Below, piece after piece: positions 17,845-26,261 of a stretch of 53,032 nucleotides of DNA (the stretch's first letter is position 1; each line of letters begins with the position of its first letter). Source of the stretch: Iphinoe sp. HA4291-MV1 (GTDB lineage Bacteria > Cyanobacteriota > Cyanobacteriia > Cyanobacteriales > Nostocaceae). The stretch covers positions 1-53,032 of the forward strand of contig JAHHHH010000049.1 in the NCBI GenBank assembly GCA_019359415.1, in the 5' to 3' direction. The translations under genes and the position numbers were made by a program. A model generated the notes under the pieces. It worked only from the letters and a program-made list of their open reading frames with translations. It did no database searches and had not been told where the DNA came from.

Positions 17845-18510
17845 TTAGTTCAAACGCTTGGCATAGCAGCGTAGCCCACTGACTTCAGTAGTGATGGAGT
17901 CTTCCAATTTGGTTGAGTCATTATCTGGTAAGCTGCCACCTTGAAGTTGCAAAATGTCCTTCTCCTGCATTTCCAGTAGCCATTCATTGAATTCAGAACG
18001 ACTGACGCGATCGCCTATTTCTCTTCTAATCCTGTAAATTGGTACCAAGTCATCTAAGTTGTAGTCTTGATTCAGTTTGTCGTAGACTTCCAACGTGACT
18101 TGCTTAAACTCCTCGTAAGATTCAATCCCACTCTTCACCCCATTAGCTGATGCAGTTGTAGCGATCGCACCATCCATTTGACTTATCCACTGCAGCAGTG
18201 CATTAACCACCCAACTACCGACAGTATTGGCTTCAAACCTAAACTCTGGATTTTTCAAACCCTCACCCAGCACCTCTAAACCCACAGGAGATATGAGAGA
18301 GTAACCTTTTTTGGAAATAGCGATCGCTCCTTTTTTCTCCAATTCCTTAAAGATGCTCTGATAATCTGCTACCTTCTTGCCTTTCGGTACAATTCGCTTT
18401 GTAACTTGACCTTTGTTCACTTCTTGCTTTGTTCCTCCCAAATCCCACAAAGCCAGAAGAAGACGAGTTTTCACCTGAGTTTCGATTATTGGTAAATTTT
18501 TTGACGCCAT
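17845..18510 (-). CDS. Winged-helix protein, first gene of the nuclease operon
   Basis: 221 aa. The first 90 residues look like a winged helix: KTRLLLALWDLGGTKQEVNK, YQSIFKELEKKGAIAISKKG (recognition helix and wing) and YSLISPVGLEVLGEG. A second similar module occurs at about 150-220 (LVPIYRIRREIGDRVSRSEF, then EWLLEMQEKDILQLQGGSLP). Two DNA-binding-type modules in one small protein suggest either a regulator of the operon or a DNA-sensing subunit of the complex. The gap to the ATPase start is 69 bases, on the same strand. Its ATG at 18510 follows a promoter-size gap before repeat-rich DNA. No homologue can be named with confidence. Confidence 0.6.
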   Translation of the reverse strand: MASKNLPIIETQVKTRLLLALWDLGGTKQEVNKGQVTKRIVPKGKKVADYQSIFKELEKKGAIAISKKGYSLISPVGLEVLGEGLKNPEFRFEANTVGSWVVNALLQWISQMDGAIATTASANGVKSGIESYEEFKQVTLEVYDKLNQDYNLDDLVPIYRIRREIGDRVSRSEFNEWLLEMQEKDILQLQGGSLPDNDSTKLEDSITTEVSGLRCYAKRLN

Positions 18511-18724
18511 ATTTACTTGTTCTATTTAACAGAACTACTAGTATAATTGTGACTTAAGAACATGGATAAAATAAAGTGCAAAACTTTGTTTAGTGTTTGT
18601 TAACCTGCGCCAAAACGACAGCGAGGAGTTGCAGTTTCATAAATCCACGTTGCTTGAATATCTCAACCTATGTAGAAATACTGAAAATTTCCCTGTTAGT
18701 CTCAAGATTGCTTGAACTAATATC

Positions 18725-18852
18725 GGCGTTGCATAAATGCGGGATGAATTGAGATTTTTGACTAAGGCTAAAGATAGATTCTTTGCGCCTACTCTGCGAG
18801 AACGGCTCCGCCGAATGCGTGAGGAAAATTCATCCCATTAATCAGCAACGCC
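18725..18852. mobile_element. MITE-like element with GGCGTTGC ends
   Basis: 128 bp bounded by GGCGTTGC and GCAACGCC, with an inner inverted pair GGGATGAATT (18741-18750) and AATTCATCCC (18827-18836). No coding capacity. The ends look like those of cyanobacterial insertion sequences, but I cannot name the family. It carries the 42-bp repeat found again at 37407. Confidence 0.65.
18782..18823. repeat. 42-bp exact repeat, copy 1
   Basis: Identical base for base to 37407-37448. It contains CTGCGAGAACGGCTCCGCCG, which can fold. Confidence 0.9.
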
Positions 18853-18950
18853 CGCGTAGCCTGTCCGATAAGACAGGCGCGGGGCTTTGCCCATCGCGTA
18901 GCGGCTCCTTTCCTGCGGAACGCACTCGCGTTCGGAGCATCGCCCGTATT
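18851..18950. repeat. GC-rich palindromic repeat
   Basis: Nested hairpins such as GCCTGTC/GACAGGC and GCGTAGC-type motifs, plus CGAACGCGAGTGCG-like arms. It directly follows the MITE at 18725 and precedes another, so the elements are stacked. Confidence 0.6.
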
Positions 18951-18958
18951 CCCGTATT

Positions 18959-19166
18959 TAGGACTTACGCATTGACAGGAAATACCAAATATGTAGTATT
19001 GGTTTTAGGCATTCAAGCTTGATTTTTCAACGATTTTTAAGCGATTGCACAGAGTGCACTGCCCCTTGGGCAATCGCTAGTTATCAAACAATGATTGAGA
19101 AAAGCCTGAAACGACCTATTTTCGTCAATGCATACGAAAAGGAATTTGTACAGTGCGTAAGTCCTA
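18959..19166. mobile_element. MITE with perfect 13-bp terminal inverted repeats
   Basis: 208 bp from TAGGACTTACGCA to TGCGTAAGTCCTA. The left end continues with TTGACA. There is no open frame that could be a transposase, so it must be mobilised in trans. A shorter relative with CTTACGCATTGACA and TGCGTAAG ends is at 52913-52948. Confidence 0.8.
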
Positions 19167-19583
19167 GTATTGATGATGTGTGACTAACACTTCAAGAATT
19201 AGCTATCTTTGGTCTATTGACAAGTTGTCTATAATAGCATAAATGGAGTCATAAGTTCTTTAAACACCAAAAGAACGCAAATTTCCCTGATTTAGCAATT
19301 TTTCCTGAGAAATAAGTGCTACCAGCTTCTCTATAGAGATATATTTTGGTAATCTACATTTCAACCAAAATAAGCTTTGTTAAAGGCTTGACTCATGAAC
19401 CAGAGTATAAGTCCGGCGTTGCTTACGCCAGAAAAATCTGGAATTTCACGGTATAGCCTATATCCTCACCGATTGTACAGTTGGACTAATTGATTCAATC
19501 AACTCGGTGACTTGCTCCATTGTTAACATTCCATTACAACTGACTTGTTGAGGAAAAGTTAACTGTTCTTAGTTTGGTAGCTT

Positions 19584-19669
19584 ATACCGTTTCACTTTGA
19601 TTTTGATACAAATGGAAATTGCCCATTGCCCATTGCCCATTTGTATCAGACCCGATCGTGAAATGGTAT
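19584..19669. repeat. Small inverted-repeat element with CCCATTG heptamers at its core
   Basis: 86 bp. The ends ATACCGTTTCAC and GTGAAATGGTAT are imperfect inverted repeats, and inside them GATACAAATGG and CCATTTGTATC pair perfectly. The core is TGCCCATTGCCCATTGCC, a heptamer tandem repeat. It is 45-130 bases upstream of the nitrilase-family gene. Confidence 0.7.
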
Positions 19670-19712
19670 TAACTGTTTTCAACCTCGCACAACATTACTC
19701 GTTGTTGAATTT

Positions 19713-20531
19713 ATGAAGTCTTATCTAGCCGCCGCTATTCAAATGACCAGTGTGCCCAATTTACAAGAAAATTTGGCGCAAGCAGAGGAATTCATCGACC
19801 TAGCCGTGCGTCAAGGTGCTGAATTAATTGGTTTGCCAGAAAACTTCGCTTTTATGGGTGAGGAAAATGAAAAACTGGCTCAAGCTGGTGCGATCGCTCA
19901 AGAAACAGAAAAATTTCTCAAAACAATGGCGCAGCGTTTTCAAGTTACCATCCTGGGTGGCGGCTTTCCAGTTCCTGTAGACAACACCAACACTCTTGTC
20001 TACAACACTGCTTTACTCATTGACCCTAGTGGTGAAGAACTCGCACGTTACCAAAAGGTACACTTGTTTGATGTTAATGTTCCAGACGGCAACACTTATC
20101 GAGAATCTACTACAGTTATGGCTGGTAAGCAATTGCCTCCTGTCTACTTCTCGCAAGAACTTGGTAATATTGGGCTATCGGTTTGCTACGATGTTCGCTT
20201 TCCCGAACTTTACCGACACATGGCTTACAAAGGCGGAGATATCATTTTTGTACCTGCTGCGTTTACTGCCTTTACTGGCAAAGACCATTGGCAAGTCCTC
20301 CTGCAAGCGCGTGCTATTGAAAATACCTGCTACGTGATTGCTCCAGCACAAACCGGCATCAACTACGCCCGCCGCCAAACTCATGGACACGCCATGATTA
20401 TAGATCCTTGGGGGGTTATTTTAGCAGATGCTGGCGAGGAGCCAGGAGTTGCGATCGCAGAAATTAACCCTTCGAGGCTAGAACAAGTCCGTCGGCAAAT
20501 GCCTAGCCTACAACACCGTGTCTTTGTTTAA
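19713..20531 (+). CDS. Carbon-nitrogen hydrolase, Nit1/Nit2-like amidase
   Basis: 272 aa of the nitrilase superfamily. The catalytic triad is complete: Glu43 in LPENFAF, Lys114 in YQKVHLFDV and Cys157 in SVCYDVRFPELY, with DHWQVLLQARAIEN following. The closest functional group is the Nit1/Nit2 branch, which removes the amide from deaminated glutathione or omega-amides, a metabolite-repair role in the cytosol. Length and motifs are normal. The start ATG at 19713 has no strong ribosome site. No operon partner: the next gene is 174 bp away and unrelated. Confidence 0.88.
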   Translation: MKSYLAAAIQMTSVPNLQENLAQAEEFIDLAVRQGAELIGLPENFAFMGEENEKLAQAGAIAQETEKFLKTMAQRFQVTILGGGFPVPVDNTNTLVYNTALLIDPSGEELARYQKVHLFDVNVPDGNTYRESTTVMAGKQLPPVYFSQELGNIGLSVCYDVRFPELYRHMAYKGGDIIFVPAAFTAFTGKDHWQVLLQARAIENTCYVIAPAQTGINYARRQTHGHAMIIDPWGVILADAGEEPGVAIAEINPSRLEQVRRQMPSLQHRVFV

Positions 20532-20637
20532 AAAGTAAAAAGAAACAAAGGTAGTACCTGTATTGTTACTGCCTAAAAAACAAGCGCCTTTATCAACCCC
20601 ATATAGGAAAATTCCTCTTTGAGGTGCGGCGCATTCG

Positions 20638-20685
20638 CGGGTTTGTACCATAATGATACGCAATTGGGAATATTAAACCCGCGCT
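20638..20685. repeat. Hairpin between nitrilase-like and unknown gene
   Basis: GCGGGTTT and AAACCCGC flank about 30 bases, close to the start of the next gene. It may act as a terminator for the upstream gene or as a 5' leader structure. Confidence 0.4.
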
Positions 20686-20705
20686 CACTTTAACTAACAA
20701 TAATT

Positions 20706-21671
20706 ATGGCATCCACAGAACCTATTAGCAATGAACCAAAGTCGGTTGTTCCTCCACAACCCTCAGATGACTCAGAACAAACCGAACCTGATACTGAAGA
20801 GCACAGAGCTAGAGTGGAACAAAATGGAGCGATATCTAACCCCGAACAAGTTCAAACTGATGAAAAAGTTGAAACTGATACCGAAAAGCAGACAGATAAT
20901 ACGGAACAATCTGGATCAATATTTCAAGCTGTTGGGGTGATTACTGGGTTGGTCAAATTCACTGATGAAAACAAAAGCAGTATCACCATCGGTCGAAAAG
21001 AATACCAGCTTTTCTATGCTCCACGAAAACAGAGAGCCTTTGAGGCTCTCAAGAAAGAAATAGAAGCAACTGGTGAGTCCACTCAACGACTGGTTGTTTA
21101 TCCAAAAGTGATTCATTTTCCAAAAAAAGACCAACCTCATCGAATCGCTTTTCAGCTAGTTGGTTTTGATAAGGGGCGCCAAGCAGAAGTCATCTCAGAG
21201 GAGCTTCAAGACATGGAGTTCAAACTCTGTGGATTGTGGCAATTCATCCCTGTTTGCCCTACTCCCTGCATCTCTGTTTTCCGAAATTTTACAACTGAGC
21301 GACTAGAGTATATAAAGACGGCTGAGCTAGCAAAGAAAATTAAATTCATGAAAGCTAGCCATCTCCCCTTGCTTTGGAAGGATGCACCAGTTAGACCATT
21401 TAGATTCAATCCCAAAGCTGGGAAAGACCAAGGACATCCAGCATTTGTTGAAATCAAGGCAAAATTTTTGCCTCAACGGGATGTTTTTGGGTTTGACACC
21501 CTGCTGGCTCTTCCTCAAGACAGAGCACCAAAATTTCTCAAAGCATCTAAGAAAGATAAAGCCTCAGCACAAGCAGCTAAGAAAGACAAAGCCCCAGTAC
21601 AAGCATATTCGAAGGATAAAGCCCCAGTACAGCGTGACAAACCCAAACCCAAACCCAAAGCTAAATCTTGA
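20706..21671 (+). CDS. Unknown charged protein with Lys/Ala/Pro-rich C-terminal repeats
   Basis: 321 aa. Residues 1-70 are acidic and disordered-looking. Residues 72-275 look folded (GVITGLVKFTDENKSSITIG, LVVYPKVIHFPKK, FQLVGFDKG), with beta-strand character that suggests an OB-like or similar barrel. The last 40 residues repeat the unit KKDKAxxQA about three times and end in KPKPKPKAKS, a strongly basic tail. Acidic head and basic tail suggest nucleic-acid or chromosome-surface binding, but this is inference. I do not recognise the family. No signal peptide or membrane segment. The start ATG at 20706 has no good ribosome site. Confidence 0.75.
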   Translation: MASTEPISNEPKSVVPPQPSDDSEQTEPDTEEHRARVEQNGAISNPEQVQTDEKVETDTEKQTDNTEQSGSIFQAVGVITGLVKFTDENKSSITIGRKEYQLFYAPRKQRAFEALKKEIEATGESTQRLVVYPKVIHFPKKDQPHRIAFQLVGFDKGRQAEVISEELQDMEFKLCGLWQFIPVCPTPCISVFRNFTTERLEYIKTAELAKKIKFMKASHLPLLWKDAPVRPFRFNPKAGKDQGHPAFVEIKAKFLPQRDVFGFDTLLALPQDRAPKFLKASKKDKASAQAAKKDKAPVQAYSKDKAPVQRDKPKPKPKAKS

Positions 21672-21758
21672 ATTGGAGCAATCGTGAAGTACCCACCCCA
21701 CCACCATACCCTTACGGCTATGGTCTACGGTGGTGTACACAAGTCATCGCATTGACAG

Positions 21759-21869
21759 GGGAGCATCCCAATTTTGTAAAAGTAGTGCGAGCATCTTGCT
21801 CGCGTACTATGAGCTAGCAAGATGCTCGCACTGCATTTGGCATAAAGAGCGAACATTTGGGATGCTCCC
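21759..21869. repeat. Nested palindromic element (MITE-like)
   Basis: 111 bp. Outer arms GGGAGCATCCCA and TGGGATGCTCCC are a perfect 12-bp pair. Inside is a perfect 17-bp pair, AGTGCGAGCATCTTGCT (21784-21800) and AGCAAGATGCTCGCACT (21816-21832). ATTGACAG precedes the left arm and GTTGACAG follows the right, possibly a target duplication. The surrounding 21672-22177 has no gene; the last 150 bases should hold the promoter of the deacetylase gene. Confidence 0.8.
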
Positions 21870-22177
21870 GTTGACAGTTTGGGCGATTTTTCCGTCACGG
21901 AGTCTTACACGTAAAAAATTGCCGGTCTTTATTTAAGGAACTTAACTGGTACCAAGCTCAGTCTAACTAACAGAAAATAAGTAGGAGCTTGAGTATGTCA
22001 TAAATACCAATTCCCTGTTAATTACCGATGTAATATTTAACGATTTCTTATACTTTAACTAACTTTTCTTTATACTTTTATCTCTTATCTTCATAACGAA
22101 CAGGGAATAATGTGTAAGCGTTACTCGGACTGAAGCCAATGCACCGTTACATAGCGGAAGTGCTCTGAAAGTTAAAT

Positions 22178-24013
22178 ATGAAACTCATCACTAATAATCG
22201 TATTCTGAATGACCTATTTTTTAATTTTCCTTCCCGAAGCATATTTCATGCTTTTATTTGTGGATTGTTTACTGCCTCAATATTATTACCGCAACTAGCT
22301 GTTGCTCGTCGTCCTGCTTCAAAACTGACTGAGCCTAATAGTACTCCTACAACAACCACCAGTGAAGCTTGTAGCAACGACATAGGGTTCAATAACCAAG
22401 TTTCCCGTGTGGCTAGCAATTTTGTTTTGGCATCTACTTGGGTGAGTAAGCCTAATTGGGGACTAGAAAGTATTGTGGAAGCTATTGGTCCGTATGTCTA
22501 TGCTTTTCTCAATCGTAGTCCTTGGCCCAACATTAATGAAAGAGCGAAGCAGGCAAGAGTACCTATTCTTATGTATCACGACATCGTACCAAAAAAACAA
22601 GTCTTTTTTGATGTCACCCCAGAAGAATTAGAACAACATTTCCAAACCCTCAAAGAGAATGGCATCACTCCCATTAGTCTTGATCAACTCATGACTCATT
22701 TGCAGACAGGAATGCCACTCCCAGAAAAGCCTGTAGTATTAACGTTTGATGATGGTTATGGGGGGCATTATGAATACGTTTACCCATTGCTCAAAAAATA
22801 CGGTTACCCCGCTGTATTTTCTATTTACACCAAAGGTATCGGCAACAATACTGGTCGAACTCATGTCAGTTGGGAACAACTCAAGGAGATGGCGGCTAAT
22901 CCCTTGGTGACAATTGCATCCCATAGTGTCAGTCACCCACCAGATTTAACAGTTTTGCCACCTGAACAAATCCAAAAAGAAGTCGTTGAGTCTAAGGCAA
23001 TTTTAGAGGCAAACTTGGGTATTCCTATTCGCTACTTCACCTATCCTGCGGGAAAATATAACGAGCAAGTTGCAGGTTTGGTGCAAGCAGCAGGATATGA
23101 CCTAGCACTGACTATGAATGATGTGGATGAACGGTTTGCTGGTGCATCAGAGAGTTTATTGGCAGTTTCTCGCTTCGGTCAATCTAGACTACAAGATGTG
23201 ATAACCAAAGCTTGGGGAGGTGCTAAATTATCAAGCTGGAAAATAGGCTTTGATTTTGCCAGCCCAGTTCAAAGAACTGACATTACGATTGAGAAAATTC
23301 CTCTTATCCTAGTTTCGGGCGGTAAACCGATAACTATCCACGCTGATAGCCGTTATACGGTAAAGGAGATTTTGGCTAGGAGTAATACCAATGCTGTTGC
23401 TGCTGTGGATGGAGGTTTCTTCTCCCTGAAATTCTTAAATTCTAATGTGATGATTGGACCCGTGTTCAGCCAAGTCACCAAACAATTCATTCCTGGCAGC
23501 AATAATGATAACCCGAAACTAAGCGGACGTCCTTTAGTATTGATTAGTCCTCATGAAGTGCGCTTCGTTCCCTTCGATCCACTCAAGCACAACACTTTAG
23601 AAGGAATACAAGCGGAAATGCCCGAAGTGACGGATGCTTTTGTCGCAGCAGCGTGGTTAGTCAAAGATGGTCAACCCCGTGAAGCAAGCACCTTTAACGG
23701 GTTGTACGGTTTTGACGTAGCACGTTATCGGGCTTTTTGGGGAATTAACCAAAATAAACAAGCTACTATCGGCGTTTCTCTGGAATCTGTTGACTCTATA
23801 TCTTTGGGAGCCGCACTGGTTAAGGCTGGATTACAGGATGTTGTGATGGTTGATTCGGGTCAAAGTACTTCCTTGGTTTATCAAGGAGAATCTCTTGTAC
23901 GTTATGAACCTCGTCCTGTCCCCCATGCAGTTGCACTTTTAGGACCTCCATCCACGACGAATACTCCCTCCTGTGTTTTGGTGGAAAATAAAACAAAACA
24001 CCGGAGAAGTTAA
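22178..24013 (+). CDS. Polysaccharide deacetylase fused to phosphodiester glycosidase domain
   Basis: 611 aa secreted or membrane-anchored protein. The N-terminal helix at about 22-44 ends in AVA, like a signal peptide. A NodB (CE4) domain covers about 128-330: VPILMYHDIV, TFDDG (189-193, metal Asp) and SHSVSH (metal His249 and His253), with YPAGKYNEQ later. After a linker, residues 370-600 match the phosphodiester glycosidase (DUF2233, NAGPA-like) fold: AVDGGFF, GRPLVLIS, IGVSLESVDSISL and MVDSGQSTSLVYQG. The combination suggests trimming of cell-wall or sheath polysaccharide in the periplasm. Active-site residues of both domains look intact. It is a single gene. Confidence 0.88.
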   Translation: MKLITNNRILNDLFFNFPSRSIFHAFICGLFTASILLPQLAVARRPASKLTEPNSTPTTTTSEACSNDIGFNNQVSRVASNFVLASTWVSKPNWGLESIVEAIGPYVYAFLNRSPWPNINERAKQARVPILMYHDIVPKKQVFFDVTPEELEQHFQTLKENGITPISLDQLMTHLQTGMPLPEKPVVLTFDDGYGGHYEYVYPLLKKYGYPAVFSIYTKGIGNNTGRTHVSWEQLKEMAANPLVTIASHSVSHPPDLTVLPPEQIQKEVVESKAILEANLGIPIRYFTYPAGKYNEQVAGLVQAAGYDLALTMNDVDERFAGASESLLAVSRFGQSRLQDVITKAWGGAKLSSWKIGFDFASPVQRTDITIEKIPLILVSGGKPITIHADSRYTVKEILARSNTNAVAAVDGGFFSLKFLNSNVMIGPVFSQVTKQFIPGSNNDNPKLSGRPLVLISPHEVRFVPFDPLKHNTLEGIQAEMPEVTDAFVAAAWLVKDGQPREASTFNGLYGFDVARYRAFWGINQNKQATIGVSLESVDSISLGAALVKAGLQDVVMVDSGQSTSLVYQGESLVRYEPRPVPHAVALLGPPSTTNTPSCVLVENKTKHRRS

Positions 24014-24340
24014 CAAAAGAACTCAGGAGTCAGAATGAAGCTTCGGCTTATCTCGACTTCGCTCGATATATAACGGTTCTCGTTTGCATGAAGTACATTT
24101 TTCAACCTCACCCCCAACCCCTCTCCGAGCTCCGGAGCTACGGTGTACACACAAGTCATCGAATTGCTCAAAAATCCTTCGTCACCTCACCCTGCCCTTC
24201 GGGCATCCCTCTCCGCGAGTTCGGAGAGGGAAAGATTTTAGCGCAAGCTAAAAGCGAGGGTGAGGTTTTGAGTGAGATGTGTGTACACCGTAGGCTAAGG
24301 AGAGGGGAGCGTTTGCGATACTCAAATGCGGGGTGAGGTG
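24012..24340. repeat. Mixed dispersed-repeat block
   Basis: It begins with the repeat AAAAGAACTCAGGAGTCAGA (shared with 41776-41873), then has GC-rich hairpins (TGCCCTTCGGGCA, CCCTCTCCGCG / CGGAGAGGG, TTTTAGCGCAAGCTAAAA) and a TACGGTGTACACACAAGTCA stretch that recurs in a shorter form at 21728. No gene is visible. Confidence 0.6.
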
Positions 24341-24412
24341 ACGACTGTATTGCACCGAAGTGAGATACGAAATTTAAGGTTTTTGGCTCTAACTGAACCC
24401 TATTGAACTCTA

Positions 24413-24660
24413 ATGACTCGCAACAAGAGAAATTTGCAACCAGGATTTTCCTACCACGTCACTACCCGCTGCAACAACCGCGAATTCAACCTAGCGCGGC
24501 GCGAATGTCGGGAAGTCTTCCTATATGCACTTCAAAAGGTTTGGACAAATATAACTTCAAACTGTATGCATTGTGCATCATGTCCAACCACGTCCACTAT
24601 CCTATAGAACCAGCCACCCCAGAAGATTTGCCGACTAGATTACATCCTTGTGGTGTATAG
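24413..24660 (+). pseudogene. Broken REP-associated tyrosine (IS200-like) transposase
   Basis: The first frame gives NLQPGFSYHVTTRCNNREF and ALQKV, the usual start of the Y1 transposase family that moves or maintains REP palindromes. After a shift near 24540 another frame continues with YALCIMSNHVHYPIEPATPE, which contains the HUH-like pair HVH. The C-terminal half with the catalytic tyrosine is missing. A frameshift plus truncation make it inactive. Directly after it is a short palindrome, ACACAGC/GCTGTGT. Confidence 0.8.
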
Positions 24661-24662
24661 GA

Positions 24663-24679
24663 ACACAGCATTGCTGTGT
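24663..24679. repeat. Short palindrome beside the transposase remnant
   Basis: ACACAGC and GCTGTGT around ATT, at the convergent end of the transposase remnant and the aldolase gene. The core resembles the long palindrome at 52841. It could be a weak terminator, but no T-run follows the hairpin on the aldolase strand. Confidence 0.5.
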
Positions 24680-24701
24680 CCCTATTTATTTGTTCTCAAA
24701 C

Positions 24702-25781
24702 TTAGACAGCTGCAGCTTTCTTAGTCACAGCGTTGAGTTCACCCTTAGCATACTTAGCAGCAAAGTCTTCGAGTGAAATCTGCTTGATCTTGCTAGCATT
24801 ACCAGCAGTACCAAATTGCTGATAGCGGTCAGCACAAACCTTCTGCATATACTTAATAGAAGGCTTGAGGAAGTGACGGGGGTCAAATTCTTTGGTGTTT
24901 GCAGCCAAAGCTTCACGCACAGCAGCGGTAATAGCCAAACGGTTGTCGGTGTCAATATTCACCTTACGCACACCACTCTTAATACCTTTTTGGATTTCTT
25001 CCACAGGTACGCCGTAGGTTTCGGGGATTGTTCCACCATACTGGTTTATCAGGGCGAGCAAATCTTCGGGTACGGAAGAGGAACCGTGCATCACCAAGTG
25101 GGTGTTGGGCAAACGACGGTGAATTTCTTCGATGCGGCTAATTGCCAAAATTTCTCCAGTCGGCTTGCGGGTAAATTTGTATGCACCGTGGCTGGTACCA
25201 ATAGCCACCGCCAAAGCATCCACTTGAGTTTGTTCCACGAAGTCCACTGCTTGGTCTGGATCAGTCAATAGCTGATCATGGGAGAGAACACCCTCCGCAC
25301 CGTGACCATCTTCAGCTTCACCCATACCAGTTTCCAGAGAACCCAAGCAACCGAGTTCACCTTCAACGCTGACACCCAACGCGTGAGCCACTTTAACCAC
25401 TTCGCGGGTGACATTGACGTTGTACTCGTAGCTAGCGGGGGTCTTGGCATCAGCTTCCAGCGAACCATCCATCATTACGCTGGTAAAGCCATTCTTAACT
25501 GCTGAGTAGCAGGTAGCAGGTTCATTGCCGTGATCTTGGTGCATGGCAATAGGAATATGGGGGTAGGTTTCTACCGCTGCCAAAATCAGGTGACGCAGGA
25601 AGTTTTCACCAGCATACTTACGAGCGCCACGAGATGCTTGCAAAATCACGGGGCTATCTGTCTCATGGGCAGCCTGCATAATAGCTTGAATCTGCTCCAT
25701 GTTGTTGACGTTGAAAGCAGGTATGCCGTAACCGTTTTCTGCTGCGTGATCCAACAGCAGCCGCAGGGGTACGAGCGCCAT
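24702..25781 (-). CDS. fba: Fructose-bisphosphate aldolase, class II
   Basis: Zn-dependent aldolase of the Calvin cycle and glycolysis; in cyanobacteria the class II (CbbA-type) enzyme acts on fructose- and sedoheptulose-bisphosphates. 359 aa, normal. Visible: [15 protein letters not shown], the Zn ligand in [21 protein letters not shown], the GTSHGAYK and MHGSSSVP phosphate/Zn site, and KVNIDTDNR. The start ATG at 25781 has an AGGAGGACT ribosome site 5 bases upstream. Codon use is strongly biased, as expected for a highly expressed gene. It stands alone. The 322 bp to the next gene contain its promoter and no other visible element. Confidence 0.96.
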   Translation of the reverse strand: MALVPLRLLLDHAAENGYGIPAFNVNNMEQIQAIMQAAHETDSPVILQASRGARKYAGENFLRHLILAAVETYPHIPIAMHQDHGNEPATCYSAVKNGFTSVMMDGSLEADAKTPASYEYNVNVTREVVKVAHALGVSVEGELGCLGSLETGMGEAEDGHGAEGVLSHDQLLTDPDQAVDFVEQTQVDALAVAIGTSHGAYKFTRKPTGEILAISRIEEIHRRLPNTHLVMHGSSSVPEDLLALINQYGGTIPETYGVPVEEIQKGIKSGVRKVNIDTDNRLAITAAVREALAANTKEFDPRHFLKPSIKYMQKVCADRYQQFGTAGNASKIKQISLEDFAAKYAKGELNAVTKKAAAV

Positions 25782-26103
25782 AGATAGTCCTCCTAATTGG
25801 GTTATCAGCTAGTCAGTCTGGGACAAGCGTAAATGTGTGTACGCTATTCTTAATCTTAATAGTATTTTAAGCTTATAGGAAATTATAACTAGTGATGTGT
25901 CCCTTCTGTTAAAAAACTTTAAGCAAAAAAGTAGAATGGACACTCCCCACCTTATTCTATTATATATTTCAATGACTTAGTTTTGTACTTTGAGTTACTG
26001 AGTTAAATGGGGTAGCTTGTCGAAATCACAACTTATCCCTTTGTCGGCAACTTAATGCTCTGCTTTTTATATAATGTGATGTGCGGCACTCAAAAACCCT
26101 ATA

Positions 26104-26175
26104 TGGGTCGCCCGGGATTCGAACCCGGAACTAATCGGTTAAAAGCCGAGTACTCTACCGTTGAGTTAGCGACCC
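26104..26175 (-). tRNA. trnK: tRNA-Lys (UUU)
   Basis: The minus strand folds as a 72-nt tRNA: acceptor GGGTCGC/GCGACCC, D-arm ACTCAACGGTAGAGT, anticodon loop CTTTTAA (anticodon UUU), T-arm CCGGGTTCGAATCCCGG. The 3' CCA is not encoded. It closely resembles chloroplast trnK, including the mismatch at the base of the anticodon stem. There is no intron. Confidence 0.96.
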
Positions 26176-26261
26176 GTTCTATTATTTGCAATGCCTAAGA
26201 TATCTTAACCTGCAATGCCTAAGATATTATAGCACAACCTTCTCAAGATTTGTAAAGGGAT

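Larger units (their letters stand above)
18511..19712. other. Gene-free repeat-rich region
   Basis: 1.2 kb without a convincing gene. It contains two MITE-like elements, GC-rich palindromes and a third small inverted-repeat element, each listed separately. A plus-strand frame at 18783-19022 runs through the repeats and is not a gene. The promoter of the nuclease operon should be in the first 100-150 bases; the first 18511-18720 hold no visible repeat. Confidence 0.7.

Noticed and set aside
13321-18510. Reading the Uma2 gene as a fourth member of the nuclease operon
   Set aside because: About 500 bp and a tandem repeat separate it from the nuclease gene, and Uma2 genes are scattered singly across such genomes.
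18783-19022. Open frame of 79 codons in the repeat region
   Set aside because: It runs through a 42-bp dispersed repeat, GC-rich palindromes and a MITE end; the product has no natural character.
24088-24336. 82-codon frame after the deacetylase gene
   Set aside because: It is a translation of stacked hairpin repeats (PHPQPLSELR-type peptide, a usual artefact of such repeats).
24816-25271. 151-codon frame opposite the aldolase gene
   Set aside because: It is the complement of a highly codon-biased gene, which creates long antisense frames.
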